Part shown: positions 56,981-64,000 of the stretch, piece after piece
Layout: the number at the start of each line of letters is the position of its first letter
Numbering within the stretch: position 1 is the stretch's first letter
Source: Gremmenia infestans
Lineage: Eukaryota; Ascomycota; Leotiomycetes; Helotiales; Hamatocanthoscyphaceae
DNA: 64,000 nt
Direction: 5' to 3'
NCBI GenBank assembly: GCA_032629725.1
Contig: JAFEVB010000004.1
Coordinates: 1,860,001 to 1,924,000 of the forward strand
Program-made: the position numbers and the translations under genes
The notes under the pieces: model-generated
What the model saw: the letters and a program-made list of their open reading frames with translations, nothing else
Told to the model about the DNA's origin: nothing
Database searches by the model: none

Positions 56981-58651
56981 ATGGCTCCTGAATCTCCAGA
57001 CCATGAGATGGATGGTGAGTCCAGCAAGCCTTTCAGCGCATCCTGACCACAGCTCGCATTGCGTGTTGACTTTGATGAGATGGCCCTCGAATGGAATTAA
57101 CAGCTTATAGTCGATCGCCCCGAGGCCGAGAACGATGTTACAGAGCAAAAGGTCATCAATGAAGGTACAGCGCAAGATTCTCGAGCCGTCTACTGCAGCT
57201 AAACCTGGACCCCAGAATACAAGACGTGGAAGAAGAACAGCCCTTTCCTCTATGATATGATCTTGAGGTGAGCGAAGCTGTCTCAGCCTTTCTGCAATCA
57301 ATCTAATGCGCCAAAGTACTGCGCTGGAATGGCCAACGTTGACAACCCAATGGTTTCCCGATGTTAAAGAGTGAGTTTGGAATGCGCCTATGCTTATAAC
57401 TGCAAAACTGAACGGTTTTAGGCCAGCGGGGAAGAACTACACCATTCACCGTCTCCTCCTTGGTACTCATACCTCAAATGATGCACAGAACTACCTTCAG
57501 ATTGCCACCATTGAGCTGCCCAAAAATATCACACCCAACCCGAATGACTACGATGAAGAGCGAGGAGAGATCGGCGGATATGGAGGCTCCTCGACTGGCG
57601 AACAAGCGGCAATTAAGATGGTCATCGAACAGAAGATTGATCACCCGGGTGAGGTCAACAAAGCCAGGTACCAACCGCAGAATCCCAACATCATTGCAAC
57701 AATGTGTCCAGATGGGCGAGTGTTAGTATTCGATCGAACCAAGCATAGCAGTATTCCAAATGGTGTTGTGTCTCCACAGGCAGAGCTTGTGGGCCACAAG
57801 AAGGAGGGCTTCGGGTTGAGCTGGAACCCCCATCCAGGCGAAAACGGGCACCTTGCGACTGGCAGTGGAGATAGCACAGTGCGACTCTGGTAAAGAACCC
57901 CTACCCTGCCTTGAGAGCTATCGCTTACGTTTGACTTTAGGAACCTGAAAACTATAAATTCAAGCAACAATCATGTCAAAGCCACAAGGACCTACACTCA
58001 CCACACTTCAGTTGTTAACGATGTTCAATACCACCCACTACATAAATCAATGATTGGAACCGTCTCGGACGATCTTACCTTACAAATCCTTGATATTCGG
58101 CAAAGCGAGACTAATCGGTCAGCTTCTCAAGGGAATGGTCATACTGATGCTGTCAATTCATTAGCATTCAACCCAGCGTCGGAGTTCGTCCTAGCGACTG
58201 GCTCAGCTGACAAGACGATTGCGCTCTGGGACTTGAGGAATTTGAAGGACAAGCTCCATTCGCTTGAGGGTCACAGCGACATCGTTACGTCACTGGCATG
58301 GCACCCATTCGAGGAGGCTGTCTTGGCAAGTGGCAGTGACGATCGTCGTGTGATATTCTGGGATCTTAGCAGAGTCGGAGAGGAACAATTACCAGACGAC
58401 CAGGAGGATGGCCCACCAGAGCTGTAAGTTCTCTCAAACGTTCTCAAATTATGTACGGTACTAATGCCAGCAACAGGCTGTTTATGCACGGTGGCCACAC
58501 AAACAGCGTGGCAGATTTCTGCTGGAACTTGAATGAACCATGGGTTGTATGCAGCGCTGCTCAAGACAACCTCATCCAAATCTGGAAAGTAGCTGAGGCG
58601 ATTGTTGGAAAGGATCTTGAAGATGTCCCGATGGACGAGATTGAGCGATGA
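56981..58651 (+). CDS. HAT2: Histone-binding WD40 protein, RbAp46/48 family (Hat2/Msi1)
   Basis: Seven exons, 56981-57014, 57111-57164, 57216-57267, 57317-57370, 57422-57889, 57941-58423 and 58477-58651, give 439 residues, the normal family length. The N-terminal EYKTWKKNSPFLYDMI plus STALEWPTLTTQWFPD is the histone H4-binding helix region of RbAp46/48. Blades follow, with YQPQNPNIIATMCPDGRVLV, GFGLSWNPHPGENGHLATGS with TVRLWNLKT, VQYHPLHKSMIGTVSDD, LAFNPASEFVLATGSADKTI with ALWDLRN, LAWHPFEEAVLASGSDDRRV with IFWDLSR, the acidic DDQEDGPPEL loop, and FCWNLNEPWVVCSAAQDN with IQIWKV. Such proteins act in the HAT1 acetyltransferase, CAF-1, Rpd3 and PRC2 complexes. Hat2 versus Msi1 cannot be settled by eye. 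The four tiny 5' exons (34-54 nt) are easily missed. Confidence 0.93.
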
Positions 58652-59853
58652 AAAGGACGTAATATATAGGTGCAGATACCCAGGGTCCATACTCCTGAAT
58701 GTGCCGTGGTAAAAGGAGTTACATTGCATGAGAAAGGGGTGGCGTTAGATGGCATGATGGCAAATGATATTCAAGCAACTTTTAAATCAAAATATTTACG
58801 AATTCCATGCTGGTTCCCAGGAACTGGAACCCGGTTCTGTTTGACTGGTCTCCGGCGATTTTGCATCGCAGAGATTACTGATAAGCTCTTTCAAAAATGC
58901 CAGATATTTGAAATTACTCGTAAATTTCTGCTCAAGGTTCACAAGTCTAGTGTACAGGATTGCCTTTTCGGTTATGGCTTCCCACCTGGAGCCAATTAGC
59001 TACCACAATCAGTTGCTTCCCAATTCAAGTCCATGCTATAATACCGATGACACTCATCTCTCAAGTCCTTCAACCTTTCATTATCAACCTATGTTCTAAA
59101 CTATTTTCCTCTGGTTACCATGTTCTGCTCTATGCCTACCAAGCATCTTGAAAACCTAGGAATTCTTTTTAATGTTTTCTACATCCTTCCCTAGTGGTTG
59201 GCTTTCTTATTGAATCTGCAATCACAACAAACAAACAGACTCTACGTCATCTCCATTTTGCTTTGTCTTGTAATGAACTTCAATTCCTTGTTTTTAATGG
59301 CAACGAAATCCCTGGATATCCTAGCACACGCCATAGTCTCGAGTAGTGCAACCCCCAAAGAAACGGTTGGGTCGATCACGTGCCTCGGCCCCTTTTCCCG
59401 TTAAGCGAGGGGACTTGTGTGAATACATAGTCTAGTAAAATACAGAACATCCAATTCTCTATAATAGGCACTTAGGGCTATCCATCTTCTTTAGGGGTAT
59501 CTCTTTTTTTGTTTCTAGGATTTTTATGGTTTATGAAACATTCAGGCCCCGCTTCCTTCAGGAGTCAGGATCAATCTCGGTCTATTTGGAAACAGTTTCC
59601 CGAGCCGGGATCCCAACCTGACATCTCGCACTCTTTTGTAGAAAGGGAATAAAATGGCTATGAACGGGTGCCGAATATAACGTTTGAAATAGCGGGCTTT
59701 GAAGCCATGCAAATCATGAACAGTGGACCATCACAAGTAAATCAGAGTTCCGAGTGAGAGCTCAGGTCAGGAGGAGCATATCTATCTTGGTATACAACGA
59801 ATCAAAATGCAGCTATGTCCCACGATCCAAAAACAACATCCAAACCAATCCCT
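58652..59853. other. Convergent 3' intergenic region, no gene seen
   Basis: About 1.2 kb of AT-rich DNA between convergent genes. It contains no supported gene. Confidence 0.5.
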
Positions 59854-60606
59854 CTACTTCACTCCCACAGCACTACTAACCTGCTGAGTAAAAGCAGTCC
59901 AAAGCGCACTCCAAGTATCATAGGTATTCGTCGTCGTAACATCCAAACTTCCCAAACCCAAACCCACCAACTGATTAACCAACGTCTTCTGATCCGCTTC
60001 CGCAAGCGTAGAACCATAAAGAATCACCGAGCTATTCGCCCTCACAGCCTGCGACAGCGCGGCCATCTTACTCGCATCAAAGTCAGCATACGCGCCCTCA
60101 AACATAATGATATAATCCGCGAGCGCGAAATACTCGGCATCAGCCACGGTGCCGGGGTTTAAGATGATTTTGGGCAGTTTCGACGAGCGCGCGAGATTAG
60201 TGGCGGTTTGCAGGCTGGTGTAGATCGTGGGATCGTAGGCGTTGGGGGCTTCGTCGATGAAGATGCCGTCCAGGCGGATGTTGGCCGGCGTGTATGTGTT
60301 CCAGGTTGCGTAGCGGGAGATGTTGGATAGAAGCGCCTGTTGCAGAGAGGCGGCGCCCCAGCCTGTGTGAACGTATCCGAAGATGTTGACATTGGGGTAG
60401 GTGCGGAGCTTGGAGACGGCGACAACGTAGTCCGAGAGGGCGCTGTCGGATGGGCCTACGAGCAAGGGACCCGAGTCGGGATTAATGACAACATCGAATT
60501 GGGTGTTTGGGTGCGCTGTAAGGGCGTTGTAGAGGTTTGTCCACGGGGTAGTGGTGACGGAGGGGTAGAGGTACAGAGGGAGGAGGATCGCTGAAGGGAG
60601 AACCAT
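59854..60606 (-). CDS. Spherulin-4-like cell-surface protein
   Basis: A single exon encodes 250 residues. The sequence has the spherulation-specific family 4 pattern: ILLPLYLYPSVTTTPWTNLY, TQFDVVINPDSGP, LRTYPNVNIFGYVHTGWG, IRLDGIFIDEAPN, KLPKIILNPGT and YFALADYIIMFEGAYADF. This is a glycoside-hydrolase-like TIM barrel whose founding member accumulates in Physarum spherules; some relatives act on polygalactosamine-type polymers, so a carbohydrate-active role is possible but not shown. The conserved acidic pair in IFIDEAPN is present. The N-terminus MVLPSAILLPLYLYPS is hydrophobic but too close to the first barrel strand to be a clear signal peptide. Open frame upstream of the chosen ATG lacks another ATG before a TTG at 60702 and is unlikely to be translated. 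Confidence 0.88.
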   Translation of the reverse strand: MVLPSAILLPLYLYPSVTTTPWTNLYNALTAHPNTQFDVVINPDSGPLLVGPSDSALSDYVVAVSKLRTYPNVNIFGYVHTGWGAASLQQALLSNISRYATWNTYTPANIRLDGIFIDEAPNAYDPTIYTSLQTATNLARSSKLPKIILNPGTVADAEYFALADYIIMFEGAYADFDASKMAALSQAVRANSSVILYGSTLAEADQKTLVNQLVGLGLGSLDVTTTNTYDTWSALWTAFTQQVSSAVGVK

Positions 60607-62900
60607 CTTGAGCTTTGGTCTTTGTTTCGTTTGTCCAAAGCTGGGATCTAGATAGTCTCGAGATAGGAGTTGGGGGAGGAGAGCAGACTTTATAAAAACC
60701 AATTTGGGAAGTAATTTACAACGTTTTGAATACGTCGTATTGAAGGATGTGAAATGTTTATGCTAACAACCAAATTTTACGTGAAAAACTGACACCCAGT
60801 TAATCACGCAATAAATGGAGATGAAACGAGATGAAATGAGATGAGAGATTCAAGGGGAAATATCATAGTCATTTCTAATTCGTGAAGTACACGAGATAGG
60901 TAGTTTGTCGAGACTTGTAGAGGTGCAGCTCGGGAAGAGTTGTGGGGTTGAAAATTCAAGAGGCCGTGCCACTGACATAGTAAATCTCCAACCATAAACT
61001 CTAACCACAATGATATAAAATATTAAGCAAACGCTTGATTATTTTGAGAAGCATTGTCCCTCCAAATCAGGTCTATCGAGAAGTGATTCCATATGCAAAA
61101 ATGGATTCCTCAGCTAAGTGACCATTTTGCAACCATAAGAGAATACATCCGTTGCACAATTTACTTTACTCCCACCTACTCTTGAAAATTCACAGCTCGC
61201 TATGGAGTTCATTATGTAGTGTAGAATACCTAATTTGGAGTGCCTCGACTTGTGACTTGTCCAAAATGCAGGCCTTTGCCTAGCAATTACTCCGAAAGTT
61301 GGCACCAGAGGTATCAATAGGGCTTCGTCTGATTGCCCACTATAACGACAAAGCTAATGATATAACAAACAGTACGATAGGACTTCTCATTCACAACCTT
61401 TTCATTTGGCACGTGAGGAACAAAACCCCCTCGACTATGAAACAAATAGACTATCCTGTAGACCTTTGGGTCGCAAGGTCATGTGATTGACTTCTTATGT
61501 GGGTGTCGAACTAGCGCCACAGCTTTCGTGCCACGTCAAGAGATGATCCCAGATAATGCAGGTGGACGCTTTGCCTCAGAATCAATAGCTTTCCTGTCTG
61601 AATTCGAAAAGAGATACCGAGGAACTGTGGGGTGGGAAAAGTTCTGCATCGAGTTTAAAGGAGAACTTTGATGCGAACATTCTTAGTACAGTAGTACACT
61701 ACTACATCTGTCTCAGCCACTCTGATTGTATCAGTCATGTGATACCAGTCACATGTTGAATTTGAAGAGAACGGCGAATACAATTCTTAGCGCATGTGAA
61801 CGTAAGGAGAGCACGAATAGGACTCTGATACTGATCGAGAGTCGTCTACTTCGTACGTTGCGGGAGCTTGTTTCAAGAGGAATGCACCACGTGACAATAC
61901 GAACTATTTCTTGAACCTTTCAGGCCAAGGAGTAAACAAAGGTACTGGCCAACAGGAACCAAGTATAAGAGGTATTAATCAGCGTAGTATGCATAAATCT
62001 ATCAGAAAAGCAAATGTTTCGTGTCGAGCGCCAAACTACATTTTGGCACTAGGCATATATGTACGATGAGTTGGCAAACTCTGGGACTTATGCAACAAAA
62101 AGCGGCAGGGGCTCCAGAAAAATGAGTGGATGGAGGAGGGCAACACGGAGCTTTACTAATATTAGGCATGGGTTTCGTGGTATCGATCCTGTATGTGACC
62201 GTTGCTGCGACCAACACATGCTGCGACTGCAAACACAATGGCGTTATATCTAGGTAAGGTAGCCATGCCTGCTGTTGTCTCGGGCGGGTATACATAGATA
62301 ATGTGGCACTTTGACCAGCAAACGTAAGACGCACGGGAAAGGACGAGGTGACTCTACCTTGGGTAGCAAGTAGATGATTAGAGTGTAGATGTTACCGTAC
62401 AATGTACACCCGAGTCTTCGGCCACGAAGTGAGTGGTTTGCAGCAATGGCCAGCCTATCCTTGGCTAATCAACAAGCAATACTAGCCAGTGCCAGCTCCC
62501 ATCGAGTCCCAAAGCCTTGTTCCTGGCTGTGACAGGTGGGAAGATGGAAAGGTAGGGGCGAACCACTTGGGAGGGAGTTCCAGATGCTGTAGGAGGCAAG
62601 AATCGGGTAAGAATAGAGCATATCCTATCCTCTGCAAGTGCCACTCCAGAAGCTTGTATGCCCCCAGCAGTAGATGCATGCATACTGGAGTACATCTTGC
62701 TGTAGGATGCTGGAAGGATACGTCTCTTTCGAGTCTCGGCCGGACATGTTCTTGCATCCTCTTACATCTAAGCTGCACATCAGATTTGGCCAGGCGCATG
62801 TTGGGTGAGCTGCCACCACGGCTTAGTCTCTGCGTAGTCTCATGGTCTGATAGTCTCGTAGGCTGGCTGCCAATAGGTGGTGAACACACCCTGTGCTGAA

Positions 62901-62924
62901 ATGGCTGATGGCTGATGGCTGATG
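62901..62924. repeat. (ATGGCTG)3 tandem repeat
   Basis: Three perfect 7-bp units plus a partial fourth. Confidence 0.9.
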
Positions 62925-63054
62925 ATCTGCCCAAATTGGTGGGAGCTCATGATTGGAAGTTGTGGTGGCAGGGATCCATGCGGATTTGTTGGCAGTCGTT
63001 GATTCTTCTGGACGAACCTCGTCGCAAGTCCGCTTCTTACTTGTACAGTACTCC

Positions 63055-63078
63055 TCCTGGACTCCTGGACTCCTGGAT
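63055..63078. repeat. (TCCTGGAC)3 tandem repeat
   Basis: Three 8-bp units, the last with one mismatch, about 270-290 bp upstream of the next gene start. Confidence 0.88.
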
Positions 63079-63345
63079 TCCCGGACTCATTCTCTCAAGA
63101 CAAGCTTCACTCTTTCCTCGCTTCGTCTCACTCTTCGCATCGCATCACATTATTCTTGATAATTATGTAGAGAAACAAGTGTCGAAGGTTCCCTCTCTCT
63201 CTCCTTAACTCCTCCCGCCGCCCCTCTTATCGTCTATCAGCCGACACGACCACAGCCTTCCCCCGTGGGCAGAACGCGACAACAACATCGCATCTCAAAA
63301 GCTCTCAGGCTCGAGATCGCAGCCAGCTGACACCTAGATGGAGCG

Positions 63346-64000
63346 ATGATCCAAATGCAACGGTCACTATCTCTTCCTGGGCCTGCCCACGCCTGTACGT
63401 TGGGTATACATACCATGCCTACTCGAGGAAATCTCATTTTACCCAATCTATAGCTTCATTTTTTCTCTTTCACACCTACCGAACGCTTACTGACTCTGCG
63501 GCCTTGTAGCCGTTTCCCCTACTACCACGCAGGTCCCCTCACGAAGCCCGACTCCAACCCCTCTTGAAACCCCTGTTCTCCCAAGACTCCACCGCTACCA
63601 GTCCCGAAGTCCTAGTAGACCCCCTACATCCTATAAAGAGAAGCCCGCAGATCGAGAGAGAACTCGAAGTAGCACGCGACAGACCTCTCCATCTCCTACC
63701 TCACGGCAAAGACAAGATTCGTCTCAGAGTTCTTTAAATTCAAAGAACCCCGAGATCACTCCTCCAGCCACCAAATTGCCACAGCTGCCCCTTCTCCAAG
63801 ATGTTTCCCAATACACAAACCCGCAGATTGCAGCAGTCACAGCTGCGACTGCTTCCACAACGTTGGAGGAACTTGCCCATCTAGTCCGGCTATCCACCTA
63901 CCAAGAAAGGAAGAGAATCCATTCCAGGTTACGGCTACAAAGATCTTTGGTTTCTACTGCTCTTTCCGCGCGTCTGGCCCGTTGCGGAGAATTGGCTCAC
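63346..64000 (+). CDS. 5' part of an unidentified Ser/Pro-rich protein (runs off the window)
   Basis: Exon 1 (63346-63394) encodes MIQMQRSLSLPGPAHA and is joined through a 115-bp intron (GTACGT donor, CCTTGTAG acceptor) to exon 2 at 63510, which stays open to the last base. The first 180 residues are rich in Ser, Pro, Arg and Thr (for example SRSPTPTPLETPVLP and RQTSPSPTSRQRQDSSQ), which suggests disorder and many phosphorylation sites. After that a helical, conserved-looking block appears: TTLEELAHLVRLSTYQERKR followed by a segment ending STALSARLARCGELAH. I do not recognise the family. The second ATG (63355) is an equally good start. The missing 3' part would decide what it is. Confidence 0.65.

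Larger units (their letters stand above)
60607..63345. other. Long intergenic region, no gene seen
   Basis: About 2.7 kb without a gene that I can support. Short tandem repeats near 62901 and 63055 are listed separately. The last few hundred bases, rich in TCT/CTC tracts, are likely the promoter and leader of the gene at 63346. Confidence 0.5.

Noticed and set aside
60607..60702. N-terminal extension of the spherulin-4-like protein
   Set aside because: The frame stays open but contains no ATG upstream of 60606, and the added residues do not look like a signal peptide.
1..64000. tRNA or rRNA genes
   Set aside because: I looked for B-box-like GGTTCRAAYCC strings and cloverleaf contexts in the spacers and found none convincing; a covariance-model scan would be needed to be certain.

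Overview
The window is nuclear DNA from a filamentous ascomycete (Pezizomycotina). Most genes are split by introns of about 40-150 bp, orthologues of fungal housekeeping genes sit on both strands, and typical fungal families are present: GT15 mannosyltransferase, Zn2Cys6 regulator, spherulin-4, Pmp3 and an HR-PKS relic. I cannot fix the class or species from the sequence alone. Exon boundaries below were worked out by hand; each spliced model closes in frame.

Layout. 0.8-9 kb: a dienelactone-hydrolase-like/NTF2-like protein (+), the purine enzyme FGAM synthase (-, ten exons) and a PQ-loop membrane protein (+) that shares a divergent promoter with it. 10.7-15.1 kb: the standout locus, a 15-exon gene in which each of 13 internal exons encodes one copy of a ~50-residue Myb/SANT-like half-domain; a further copy opens the last exon and one truncated copy lies inside an intron. 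16-20.5 kb: methylenetetrahydrofolate reductase and an aromatic aminotransferase (both -). 21-30 kb: a gamma-tubulin complex component (-), a Golgi alpha-1,2-mannosyltransferase (+), a beta-lactamase-fold serine hydrolase (+) and a polytopic membrane protein (+). 32.5-38.6 kb: a WDR83/MORG1-like WD40 protein and a Zn2Cys6 transcription factor (both -). 38.6-45 kb: a gene-poor stretch with microsatellites and many copies of a short TACGGAGTAC-type motif. 45-49.1 kb: broken genes, namely an F-box-like ORF with a frameshift and decayed remains of a polyketide locus (a zinc-type enoyl reductase and a PKS ER-to-ACP piece). 49.5-58.7 kb: signal peptidase subunit SPC3 (-), Pmp3 (-), XRN1 (-) and the histone-binding WD40 protein Hat2/RbAp48 (+). 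59.8 kb to the end: a spherulin-4-like protein (-) and the 5' end of an unidentified gene (+) that runs out of the window.

The genes do not form one pathway; this is an ordinary chromosomal arm segment with one accessory, decayed secondary-metabolite patch. The feature most likely to be undescribed is the Myb-like exon array. All its internal exons are phase 1-1, so any could be skipped without losing the frame. None of its 14 introns begins with the usual GTAAGT/GTATGT/GTGAGT, and most introns share an internal CAGCAC(G)TTTTC-like box, which indicates that exon and intron were amplified together as a unit.
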